DNA from: Planctomycetota bacterium
GTDB lineage: Bacteria; Planctomycetota; Planctomycetia; Pirellulales; Lacipirellulaceae
Direction of reading: 5' to 3'
Assembly: GCA_022615465.1 (NCBI GenBank)
Contig: JAKEGR010000087.1
Span: 1 to 13,345 of the forward strand
Length of the DNA: 13,345 nucleotides
How positions within the stretch are numbered: position 1 is the stretch's first letter; each line of letters opens with the position of its first letter. A model generated the notes under the pieces. It did no database searches. It worked only from the letters and a program-made list of their open reading frames with translations, and was not told the origin of the DNA. A program made the translations under genes and the position numbers. This document shows positions 6,935 to 12,664 of this stretch, one piece after another.

Positions 6935-7162
6935 GCTTCCTATAAGATGCGCCAACCCTGCTCATTTGTCTATTCTCGATTCTCGCGCGGCACGATGTCC
7001 GCTCACGCGCTGCGGATTTCGCCCCTTGACTGAAGGACGGAGTGCTGGCCGAAATCGCCATAACTGCTGTCCAGAGAGCAGATTGCGTTAGATTCACGCA
7101 GGAACCCCTCTCCCGACCAACCTTCGGTCGGTGCCCGGCAAGGAGATGGCCCAGAACTTCAT
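6935..7162. other. Gene-free spacer upstream of the sigma gene
   Basis: A 228-base spacer on the minus-strand path from the DUF362 gene to the sigma gene. The hairpin CCGACC (7113-7118) with GGTCGG (7126-7131) lies some 30-50 bases after the DUF362 stop and may mark its transcript end, but there is no U-run. The sigma-gene promoter must lie here or upstream. I see no clear ECF-type GGAAC/CGTC or sigma-70 pair. Confidence 0.45.
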
Positions 7163-8197
7163 TCAGGTCACCGATAGTCCCAGGGCATCTCTGCGCAACT
7201 GCCGCAAGTGCGGCTCGTCGAGGACCTCAAACGGGCTGGCCACTTCGCGCCACGCTTCGCCCCGCTCGTCGATCCGCGACTCGTCGATGGGGCCGAGTCG
7301 ATTCACGGCCAGCGCCAGGTAAGGCACCCGCTCCGGCACCAGACCCATGATTCGGGCAATGGTCGCATCGACGGCCGGCAGATTCGCGCCCATCACGAGC
7401 AGTCCCATCCGCTTGAGACTTCCCAAAATCGGCCCGTCGCCCTCCATGCAATCGATGCCATCGACAATCGTCAGCAGCGATGGCAACGAGGCGTTGATGT
7501 CGACAACCGTCTGCGGGATGCCGGCGTGATGCAGCACATTCTTCGGCCAGCCATATTGAATGCCAGGCAGCACGCCGTACAGATTCTTCATGCTGGCCGT
7601 GACGCCCATCCAGTGGTGGGTCTTCATCTTCGGCATCGAAACGATATAGTCGGCTTCCGCCACACTCCGCGGAAACCAGAAACCGCGTAGCATGCTCTGT
7701 CGGCCGCGATTCCGGCACCATGCGACTTCTTCGTAGTTCAAATCCGCGAAAACCACGTTCGCTTCGGCCAAGGCCGCGGCCACGCCCGATTCGGCGAGCG
7801 CCATTTCCGTGTCGCGCACGTGTCCTGGCGCCTCGCCGACGGTGACTATTGCGCCCCAGCCGCGGAATACTTCGGCCGCGGCGACAATTACCGCCGGGTG
7901 GGTCGTCATGTGTGGCCGGTGGCGTGTGGGTTCAACCATATTCGGCTTCAATAACACGCGTTTGTCGCGGAAACCTTGAGGTTCCGCGCCGACCGCCAGC
8001 AGCCCTTCGCGGATCGTGGCTGCAAGAGATCCGTCGTAACGCTGGTTAGCCGCGATGAACACGCTTGCCCTGGGCCGCAGCACGCCGCGCAGCCACGGCG
8101 CCGCCAGCAGGCCGCCGAGCGCGACGCCGCCCGTGGCCAGCAGCGTCCGCCGATTCAGGCGAGGCGTGTCCTCGAGATTTTGATGGGGCTGATTCAT
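7163..8197 (-). CDS. Tat-exported DUF362 domain protein
   Basis: A 344-residue protein. The ATG at 8197 is preferred over an in-frame GTG at 8209 because it forms a 4-base ATGA overlap with the stop of the preceding gene. Residues 13-40 are a twin-arginine signal (RLNRRTLLATGG, then a hydrophobic stretch, LAAPW). The mature part carries DUF362 landmarks: VLLKPNMVEP (81-90), a T-H-P motif near 98-101, DYIVSMPKMKTHHWMGVTASMKNLYG (183-208, given here only by its ends in practice: MPKMKTH and MKNLYG), and VDGIDCMEGDGP (245-256). No ferredoxin-type Cys cluster is present, unlike some DUF362 proteins. The biochemical role of DUF362 is not established. Its tight coupling to a toroid-fold protein suggests the two act together, probably in the periplasm for this one. 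Confidence 0.92.
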   Translation of the reverse strand: MNQPHQNLEDTPRLNRRTLLATGGVALGGLLAAPWLRGVLRPRASVFIAANQRYDGSLAATIREGLLAVGAEPQGFRDKRVLLKPNMVEPTRHRPHMTTHPAVIVAAAEVFRGWGAIVTVGEAPGHVRDTEMALAESGVAAALAEANVVFADLNYEEVAWCRNRGRQSMLRGFWFPRSVAEADYIVSMPKMKTHHWMGVTASMKNLYGVLPGIQYGWPKNVLHHAGIPQTVVDINASLPSLLTIVDGIDCMEGDGPILGSLKRMGLLVMGANLPAVDATIARIMGLVPERVPYLALAVNRLGPIDESRIDERGEAWREVASPFEVLDEPHLRQLRRDALGLSVT

Positions 8198-9105
8198 GGT
8201 TGATTCCACGCCTTCTCCGAGAGACCAGCGAGCGCACGGTCCTGATCGGGTGAGAGCGGGTATTCGTCCGCTGTCGCGAGAGCCAGAAGGGCCAGCGTGT
8301 AGAGGCTCACTTCCTGGCTGACAACCCGTTCATAGACCGCGCTCAGCCATGAGTCGGCCTCGGCGGGTCGACGGTTGTGGGCAGCCAGGCCCAGCAGGCC
8401 ATAGCAAAGCGACGCGGTCGTCGGCTCAGATGCCAGTTTGCGTTCCAAATAATCGAGCGAGAACGCGATCCGCGAATCGCCGTTGTCTTCGCCGGCGAGT
8501 CCCATCATTGCCAGACCGGTCGGCTGGACGTGAGCCAACAGCGTCTGGCCGAGCACGATGGTATTGCCATAGTTGCAGCCACCTGCCGGGAGCAGGCGAT
8601 CGACCAGAAGTCTCACGGCCTCGCGCGTCCGCTCATGTTGAGAGAGGCCCACTGCTTTCAACGCGAGCACGAACATCGCGGTCGGCTCGATCCAGGAATG
8701 GGTGTCGGCGGCCCACGACCAGCCGACAAGCGTTGTGTCATGACCGACGTGCGGCTGGCGTTTATTTGGCCGGCCGCGATCGGCCAAAGCCCAGGCGATC
8801 GCGTGTTGGATATTTGATTGATAATCGTCGGCGTTGTTGCCCTCGCCGAACGCCTTCCACATCAGGATCGCCAGACTCGTCGGCCAACATGGCGTTGGCT
8901 GGGCCGCGGAAACCCCGACGGATCCATCGTCTGATTGGATCGCCGCGAGCCAATTCCCCGCGCGTTGCGCGTGATCCAATTCGCCAACCGCGCACAGCGC
9001 GATTCCGGCCAGGGCTGTTGGCTCGGAGGCCTCGGGACCGGCGGCCCGGTAACCGCCGGGCACCGATTTCCTCAGACGTTCCACCAGATCGCGCTTCCAG
9101 TCCAT
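8194..9105 (-). CDS. Terpenoid cyclase / prenyltransferase-like alpha-alpha toroid protein
   Basis: A 303-residue, mainly helical protein with repeated helix pairs and Q-x-x-x-G turns like those of squalene cyclase and prenyltransferase beta subunits: NWLAAIQSDDGSVGV (51-65), CWPTSLAILMWKAFG near 73-87, HSWIEPTAMFVLALKAVG (about 136-153), LLPAGGCNYGN (about 171-181), and LCYGLLGLAAHNRR near 237-250. The catalytic DxDD or DCTAE motifs of true triterpene cyclases are not visible, and the protein is about half the length of squalene-hopene cyclase, so it is probably not a cyclase. No signal peptide is present. Its stop overlaps the start of the DUF362 gene (ATGA). Role unknown; a scaffold or binding module is as likely as an enzyme. 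Confidence 0.85.
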   Translation of the reverse strand: MDWKRDLVERLRKSVPGGYRAAGPEASEPTALAGIALCAVGELDHAQRAGNWLAAIQSDDGSVGVSAAQPTPCWPTSLAILMWKAFGEGNNADDYQSNIQHAIAWALADRGRPNKRQPHVGHDTTLVGWSWAADTHSWIEPTAMFVLALKAVGLSQHERTREAVRLLVDRLLPAGGCNYGNTIVLGQTLLAHVQPTGLAMMGLAGEDNGDSRIAFSLDYLERKLASEPTTASLCYGLLGLAAHNRRPAEADSWLSAVYERVVSQEVSLYTLALLALATADEYPLSPDQDRALAGLSEKAWNQP

Positions 9106-9146
9106 GGGATGCCGTCTCTCGTACCGCTTGTGCCTTGCGCGGGCAT

Positions 9147-9184
9147 CCGAGTCTCGGATCCGAGTCTCGGAGAGACTCGGCTAC
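9147..9184. repeat. GAGTCTCGG-type palindromic repeat, copy 1
   Basis: The 13-base unit CCGAGTCTCGGAT occurs at 9147-9159 and again, with one change, at 9160-9172. The second copy is the left arm of a perfect 9-bp hairpin, CCGAGTCTC (9160-9168) with GAGACTCGG (9172-9180), loop GGA. CTAC follows. The same family, in the opposite orientation, lies at 11146-11213. It sits just upstream of the toroid gene and just before the long leader region of the Flp locus. Confidence 0.88.
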
Positions 9185-9618
9185 TGACAGGCGATTGTGC
9201 CGCGAGTAAGGATTTGCCCGAGTGCATGCGGCGGTGGGGAAGCTCCCCGCGATCCGCCGGTTGCGTCTCTCTGCAAGTTTAGGTTGACAAGGCGTCGAAT
9301 GCGCAGGCATATGCCGTGTGGGTCGCCGTAACGATTTTGCGGACGGCAGCAGGCGAGCGTCTCCCTCCGAGGGCCATGGTTCATCACCGCGCCGGTACAA
9401 CCGGATATTTTTCCATTAGTCTCATGCCGCGGTTTGACTTCCTCCAGAACTGACATAGTGTTTTGGTGGAGGCATGACGCAGATGAAGCGTTGGCCCCCT
9501 GGTTCGCCGCTCACGGGAGTACGAACCGCGTAAGCTTCTCTTCTCCTAGACCGATTCAGGTCACTCACTGAGCGCGTTGGGCGAGGAGTGGTTTTCGCAA
9601 CAGGGCCTGCCGCGTCAT
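9185..9618. other. Gene-free region between the divergent loci
   Basis: A 434-base stretch with no credible gene. A strong hairpin, GGCGG (9230-9234) with CCGCC (9254-9258) enclosing GGGGA/TCCCC (9236-9240 and 9244-9248), lies near the left end. A weak sigma-70-like pair, TTGACT (9434-9439) and TAGTGT (9456-9461) with a 16-base spacer, is the best promoter candidate for the Flp transcript that I can see. A 19-codon ORF (ATG at 9474, stop ending 9533) follows a purine-rich GGTGGAGG. It overlaps a hairpin, GGTTCG (9501-9506) with CGAACC (9522-9527). Promoters for both the minus-strand toroid gene and the plus-strand pilin leader should be in this interval. Confidence 0.4.
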
Positions 9619-9730
9619 CATCCTCGATAAAGGCAAACCAGCCGTAAGGCTGGGACGCAAAGCTTAGGACCTGTCGGCGACCATGCGACCGCATGTTAGC
9701 GCGACAGGCGGCCGAGCTGCCGAAAGGATG
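9619..9730 (+). promoter_or_regulatory. Cyclic di-GMP-I (GEMM-I) riboswitch
   Basis: All parts of the GEMM-I consensus can be traced. P1 pairs CATCCT (9619-9624) with AGGATG (9725-9730). The conserved GGCAAACC follows at 9632-9639. P2 pairs CCAGCC (9638-9643) with GGCTGG (9648-9653), capped by the GNRA tetraloop GTAA. The signature GGGACGCAAAGC spans 9652-9663. P3 pairs CCTGTCG (9670-9676) with CGACAGG (9702-9708), extended by the hairpin CATGC-GACC-GCATG (9682-9695). The 3' conserved block GGCGGCCGAGCTGCCG (9707-9722) matches the consensus that carries the conserved C contacting the ligand. The class binds cyclic di-GMP and controls motility, pilus and matrix genes. This one is on the same strand as the Flp pilin gene, 238 bases before its start, so pilin mRNA is the obvious target. 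Whether it turns expression on or off cannot be read from the aptamer. Confidence 0.95.
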
Positions 9731-9957
9731 TTGGCTGTCGTCTGGAAGTCGACAAAGATTGGATTCTCCGAGCCAACCGAGGTTGATTTCGCAAGTTGTG
9801 TAGTAACTGGCGAGGCCTTTTGACGGCGATTGCAGGCTTACCGAGACTCCTTGGGGAGGATTGGGTGCCGTCGGAGGTCGGAAATCGGGAGCAATTATAT
9901 TGTGTAACGGCTCCCGTTAACAAAGTAGGGTAGGCCCGCAATGGCCAACCCGAGAAC
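9731..9957 (+). promoter_or_regulatory. Structured 5' leader between riboswitch and pilin gene
   Basis: Four hairpins follow the aptamer. TTGGCT (9731-9736) pairs with AGCCAA (9771-9776), directly stacked on P1. GACGGC (9822-9827) pairs with GCCGTC (9867-9872), enclosing CTCC-TTGG-GGAG (9847-9858). CGGGAGC (9886-9892) pairs with GCTCCCG (9910-9916). GGGT.GGCC (9928-9936) pairs with GGCC.ACCC (9943-9951), ending 7 bases before the ribosome binding site. A TTTT at 9818-9821 is the only U-run, with no strong hairpin just before it, so transcription termination is not evident and control at translation initiation is a reasonable alternative. The stretch CTCCG (9766-9770) could pair with CGGAG of the ribosome binding site. 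Confidence 0.6.
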
Positions 9958-9958
9958 C

Positions 9959-9963
9959 GGAGG
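9959..9963 (+). promoter_or_regulatory. Ribosome binding site of the Flp pilin gene
   Basis: GGAGG with a 5-base spacer to the ATG at 9969. It is the clearest Shine-Dalgarno sequence on the plus strand here. That is consistent with a highly expressed pilin and with the possibility that the leader controls access to it. Confidence 0.85.
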
Positions 9964-9968
9964 ATGCT

Positions 9969-10145
9969 ATGAAGAGTCTTGCTACGAAGGTACAACGTTT
10001 CCTCGTCTCGGAAGACGGTCCAACCGCAGTCGAATACGCCGTGATGCTGGCGTTGATTGTGATCGTCTGCTTGACCGCCATTCGTTCGATTGGAACGAAT
10101 GCGAACACGACGTTCACTAGTGTCGCGACTGAGCTCGCGTCGTAA
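9969..10145 (+). CDS. flp: Flp family type IVb major pilin
   Basis: A 58-residue prepilin. The leader MKSLATKVQRFLVSEDG ends at G17. The mature 41-residue protein starts PTAVEYAVMLALIVIV, with Glu at +5 (E22) and the adjoining Tyr (Y23) that marks the Flp subfamily, then a hydrophobic helix to about residue 38 and a short polar tail (SIGTNANTTFTSVATELAS). Length and layout are typical of Flp pilins of Tad systems, which polymerise into thin adhesive pili after cleavage by an A24 peptidase. It lies downstream of the c-di-GMP riboswitch and upstream of the peptidase, cpaB and cpaC genes, so it begins the Tad locus. Proline at +1 is unusual. A strong terminator directly after it should make pilin mRNA more abundant than mRNA for the assembly genes. 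Confidence 0.97.
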   Translation: MKSLATKVQRFLVSEDGPTAVEYAVMLALIVIVCLTAIRSIGTNANTTFTSVATELAS

Positions 10146-10203
10146 TTCAATCGACCAAACGACTGGTGGTGGCCTGGCCCTACTGGCTACTATTGAAACC
10201 CAC

Positions 10204-10240
10204 ACCCCTCGACAGCCGACGCGCTGCCGGGGGGTTTTTT
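10204..10240 (+). terminator. Rho-independent terminator after flp
   Basis: ACCCCTCGACAGC (10204-10216) pairs with GCTGCCGGGGGGT (10223-10235), with one wobble and one A-C mismatch in 13 positions and a 6-base loop, followed by a run of T (10235-10240). It lies 58 bases after the pilin stop, between the pilin and the rest of the Tad locus. It probably works by partial readthrough or sets a separate pilin transcript. Confidence 0.92.
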
Positions 10241-10258
10241 GTTGGAGGGGGGGAGTGC

Positions 10259-10307
10259 GGAGTGCGGAAGGGGGAAGGGCCAAATTTCTTTTCCCCTTCC
10301 ACACTCC
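10259..10307. repeat. Imperfect palindrome, GGAGTGCGGAAGGGG type
   Basis: Arms at 10259-10273 and 10293-10307 (CCCCTTCCACACTCC) pair at 14 of 15 positions, with a 19-base AT-rich loop (AAATTTCTTTT). Extra partial copies of GGAGTGC and CTTCCGCC flank it on both sides. It lies directly after the flp terminator and looks like a dispersed repeat. Peptides predicted across it (for example PLPHSA) are spurious. Confidence 0.8.
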
Positions 10308-10373
10308 GCCTTCCGCCTTATTTCTGAGCTACGCTTTCCCTGGGGAAGCAGTCTGCACTTCGCGGAGCACGCC

Positions 10374-10484
10374 ATGATTCCATTGATACCCGACGAGTTG
10401 ATGGCCGCCACGGTTCAGTGGGTGTGCTACTGTTGCACAGCCATCGGTGTTGCGTTGACGATTTTCCTCGCGCCGCGCACCTAA
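10374..10484 (+). CDS. Small membrane protein (36 residues)
   Basis: The frame from the ATG at 10374 reads MIPLIPDELMAATVQWVCYC and continues with a hydrophobic stretch, TAIGVALTIFLAP, ending RT. One membrane helix is likely (about residues 13-33), and it carries a C-Y-C-C motif at 18-21. A longer frame upstream from 10239 runs through the repeat and is unlikely to be coding. The position between the Flp pilin and the prepilin peptidase, on the same strand, with plausible codon use, suggests a small accessory subunit of the pilus locus. It has no clear ribosome binding site (GGAGC is 8 bases upstream). I do not recognise the family. Confidence 0.5.
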   Translation: MIPLIPDELMAATVQWVCYCCTAIGVALTIFLAPRT

Positions 10485-10501
10485 GCAGAACGATTTGTGC
10501 T

Positions 10502-10522
10502 CCCTCGCCCATTGGGAGAGGG
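10502..10522. repeat. Single copy of the CCCTCTCCC hairpin
   Basis: CCCTCGCCC (10502-10510) and GGGAGAGGG (10514-10522) pair at 8 of 9 positions, loop ATT. It is the same hairpin family as the 35-bp tandem array at 3336-3440, here preceded by GTGCT on its left. Confidence 0.82.
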
Positions 10523-10537
10523 GATGGCCTGGTGAGT

Positions 10538-10563
10538 AAAAACGGGGCCTGACACTTTTTTCG
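10538..10563. repeat. AAAAACGGGGCCTGACACTTTTTT-type repeat
   Basis: An A-run, then CGGGGCCTGACAC, then a T-run (10557-10562). The near-palindromic A...T frame with a GCCTGACAC core looks like a short dispersed repeat common in planctomycetes (recalled, not searched). It lies directly before the start of the prepilin peptidase gene, so its T-run and the ATG at 10566 are almost adjacent, leaving no room for a normal ribosome binding site. Confidence 0.55.
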
Positions 10564-10565
10564 GA

Positions 10566-11150
10566 ATGCCAATCATGTTCAATCTTGCCGACATCAACCG
10601 GGGACTTACTGAAAACTGGCCTATTTGGGTCGTTACCCTGACGCTCGTCGTCGCGGCCGTAATCGACGGCTGGAAATTGAAAGTTCCCAACTGGATCACG
10701 TTCCCGATGATCGTCGCCGGCTGGATCTACAGCGCCACGCTGTCTCCCTTTGCCGGCTGGGAAGGCCTGATGTTCAGCCTGGCGGGCACGGCGGTCGGCC
10801 TGGCATTGCTGATGCCGGCCTATGCCATCGGCGGAATGGGTGCCGGCGATGTCAAGCTGCTTGCCGGCGTCGGCGCTTGGGTGTGGAGCACGAACACGCT
10901 CTACGCATTTGCCGCCACGGCAGTCATCGGCGGGATCATTGCCGTCGGCATGGTTTTCTTTCGCCGCAAATGGAACAAGCATCAAAGCCAGTTTTGGTTG
11001 ATTTGCAATGAGATTCTCACGGTCAAAGATCCGGAGAAACTGTCCGCGATTGCCGCCCAGCGGAAACCAACCATGATGCTCCTGCCGTACGGCATCCCGA
11101 TAGCCATCGGCACCATCGCCTACTTTGCTTGCTCCGGCATGCTGCTGTAG
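10566..11150 (+). CDS. cpaA: A24 family prepilin peptidase (TadV/CpaA type)
   Basis: A 194-residue polytopic aspartic protease that removes prepilin leaders in the inner membrane. The two catalytic Asp are visible: D34 in VVAAVIDGWKLKVPN, with the Pro-Asn pair that follows it in this family, and D95 in GGMGAGDVKLLAGVG, the GxGD motif. Membrane helices are predicted at about 18-33, 43-60, 68-88, 97-110, 112-132 and 170-190. It lacks the N-terminal methylase domain of PilD, as expected for TadV/CpaA. A polar loop (133-168, rich in Lys and Gln) before the last helix is longer than usual. ATG at 10566 is used here; M4 at 10575 is an alternative. The stop codon is part of a dispersed repeat that starts at 11146. 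The likely substrate is the Flp pilin in this locus. Confidence 0.95.
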   Translation: MPIMFNLADINRGLTENWPIWVVTLTLVVAAVIDGWKLKVPNWITFPMIVAGWIYSATLSPFAGWEGLMFSLAGTAVGLALLMPAYAIGGMGAGDVKLLAGVGAWVWSTNTLYAFAATAVIGGIIAVGMVFFRRKWNKHQSQFWLICNEILTVKDPEKLSAIAAQRKPTMMLLPYGIPIAIGTIAYFACSGMLL

Positions 11151-11213
11151 CCGAGACTCTCCGATGTAGCCGAGTCTCTCCGAGACTTGGAAGCGAGTTT
11201 CGGAGAAACTCGC
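11146..11213. repeat. GAGTCTCGG-type palindromic repeat, copy 2 (three units)
   Basis: TGTAGCCGAGACTCTCCGA (11146-11164) is followed at once by the same 19 bases with one change (11165-11183). The second forms a hairpin, CCGAGTCTC (11170-11178) with GAGACTTGG (11182-11190), loop TCC. A diverged third unit forms GCGAGTTTC (11193-11201) with GAAACTCGC (11205-11213), loop GGA. It belongs to the same family as 9147-9184. Its TAG (11148-11150) is the stop codon of the peptidase gene. Confidence 0.9.
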
Positions 11214-11222
11214 CTACGTGAC

Positions 11223-11452
11223 ATGCCAGCACCTAGCGCGAATGCCCGCATTGGTTCCACAAGCCACGCCGTTTCGCGCGCCGCACCACTTTTAATGCGA
11301 TGCGCGGCGAATTGCCTGAACCGGATATGTTGATCGTGCCGAAGAAACCGACAAGGTTCCGTTGGCAACTGTGCTAGCGGCGCGCGGTCGGATGCCCATC
11401 CCGCATGGCATCCCGCTCGTCGCAACTTGCCACGGAATCAAAGGGGGGTATC
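11223..11452 (+). other. Gene-free spacer before cpaB
   Basis: Together with the repeat this makes a 302-base gap between the peptidase and cpaB genes. A perfect 7-bp hairpin, GGATGCC (11390-11396) with GGCATCC (11407-11413), lies about 40 bases before the cpaB start. The ribosome binding site AAGGGGGG (11441-11448) follows. I find no convincing promoter and no GG-N10-GC sigma-54 spacing. Confidence 0.45.
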
Positions 11453-12541
11453 ATGCGACCGAAATCGCTAATGCTGTTGGCGCTCGCGTTGGGCTGTGGC
11501 CTGGTGGCTTCGATTGGCATCAGCCAGGTGATGGACCGCAACGCCAAACCACAAGCCAAGCTCGAAACGACGCCAATCTACGTCGCCTTGCACAATATCA
11601 ACTTGGGCGACCCGATCGATGCCAGCATGCTTTCTCTGCAAGAGTGGCCCAAAGACAAAGTTCCGCGCGGCGTCGTCTCAAACCTGGAAGAACTCGAGGG
11701 TCGCCGTCCGCGCACGGCAATCATCGAGGGCGAGCCGATCCTCGAAGGCAAGCTCCTGGAACCCGGGCAGGTGGCCGATCCAATTCGGTCGATCCCCAAG
11801 GGCATGCGGCTGAAGACCATCGCCGTCGATGCGGAGAAAAGCGCGGCCGGCCTGCTGGGTCCCGGCGACCGGGTCGATGTGCAGCTCTTTGTTCAAAAGG
11901 ACCAGCGCACTGGAATCGAAAGCGCCAAGTCGAAAGTCATCCTGCAAAACATTCGCGTGTTTGCCGTCGATCAAGCGGTTCAGCGGTCGCCGGACGGCGG
12001 CGAGGAGCGGACGATTGCCAAGACCGTGTCGCTGATGCTCACGCCCGAGCAGGCGAGCAAACTTGCACTGGCGGAGCAGATTGGCGAAATCAGCCTGATC
12101 CCGCGCAACCCGGATGATGAGCAAACCTCCGATTGGAGCGAATACACGATTGACGATCTGCTAACCAGCGGAGAAAAAGGCAGCCGCGAGAACGAACAGC
12201 GGCGCGACATTGCACAGGAACCGGCGTCCGGTCTCAGTGGCCTGGTGGCGGCCGTGCGCGACACCCTGCCTGCCGCGAAGCCGCCATTCCGCATGGAAAT
12301 CGTCGAAGCCTTCGATGTCCGCGAAATGATGTTCGACGCGGAAACGGGCAAACCGATCCGCGATGAATCCACGCCGGCCAACACCGGCCCAGCCGTGACG
12401 CCAGCGATGCCCGTTAGCATCCCCGCGAGTGACGCGATCAAGGACGCTCTCGACGATGCGCGGCAGAACGCCGTGCGGCAGAACGCCCCCCAAGGGGCGA
12501 CAGAGAATTTTCCCATCGACTTGGGGGCAACCACTAACTGA
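11453..12541 (+). CDS. cpaB: CpaB/RcpC family Flp pilus assembly protein
   Basis: 362 residues from the ATG at 11453, chosen over an in-frame start at 11405 because it begins with MRPKSLMLLALALGCGLVAS, a clean membrane anchor (residues 5-25), and has AAGGGGGG just upstream. A SAF-like beta-clip domain spans about 38-103 (IYVALHNINLGDPIDASML; EGEPILEGKLL). The RcpC/CpaB domain follows at about 115-220 (PKGMRLKTIAVDAEKSAAGL, LGPGDRVDVQLF, VILQNIRVFAVDQ, TVSLMLTPEQASKLALAEQIGEI), which is the family signature. The last 140 residues are low-complexity, charged and Ala/Pro-rich and look disordered. CpaB is a periplasmic protein tied to the Tad secretin. The gene precedes the secretin gene by 123 bases, the usual order. 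Confidence 0.96.
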   Translation: MRPKSLMLLALALGCGLVASIGISQVMDRNAKPQAKLETTPIYVALHNINLGDPIDASMLSLQEWPKDKVPRGVVSNLEELEGRRPRTAIIEGEPILEGKLLEPGQVADPIRSIPKGMRLKTIAVDAEKSAAGLLGPGDRVDVQLFVQKDQRTGIESAKSKVILQNIRVFAVDQAVQRSPDGGEERTIAKTVSLMLTPEQASKLALAEQIGEISLIPRNPDDEQTSDWSEYTIDDLLTSGEKGSRENEQRRDIAQEPASGLSGLVAAVRDTLPAAKPPFRMEIVEAFDVREMMFDAETGKPIRDESTPANTGPAVTPAMPVSIPASDAIKDALDDARQNAVRQNAPQGATENFPIDLGATTN

Positions 12542-12664
12542 AACGGCTGTTGCACCTGGCAACATGGAAGTTGCGGGGGTGACGGCGACAACCAATAGCG
12601 ACTGAGGACGTAATCACAGCCCAGCCGGCGCCCTGTGGCGCCCGATCACGAAGGAAGTACAAGG

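Noticed and set aside
7113..7131. Possible terminator after the DUF362 gene
   Set aside because: A 6-bp hairpin exists but no U-run follows on the minus strand, so it is noted only within the spacer.
9422..9694. 90-codon open frame on the minus strand
   Set aside because: It lies antisense to the riboswitch and the region before it, with low-complexity content and no family resemblance.
9822..9872. A second, tandem riboswitch in the leader
   Set aside because: The stem is good, but the GGCAAACC and GGGACGCAAAGC blocks are absent, and it does not match another riboswitch class that I know.
9696..10304. 202-codon open frame on the minus strand
   Set aside because: It is antisense to the riboswitch 3' end, leader, Flp pilin and terminator. 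Its composition is Arg/Ser/Pro-rich, as for shadow frames, and it has no recognisable domain.
10239..10373. N-terminal extension of the 36-residue micro-ORF
   Set aside because: The extra 45 codons are read through a palindromic repeat and the end of the flp terminator, so they are not likely to be coding.
11362..11376. Sigma-54-like TTGGCAACTGTGCTAGC before cpaB
   Set aside because: The GG and GC elements are 11 bases apart rather than the required 10, and the surrounding consensus is poor.
11362..12117. 251-codon plus-strand frame
   Set aside because: It overlaps cpaB in another frame; cpaB has family motifs throughout and a better start, and the alternative is Arg/Gln/Pro-rich.
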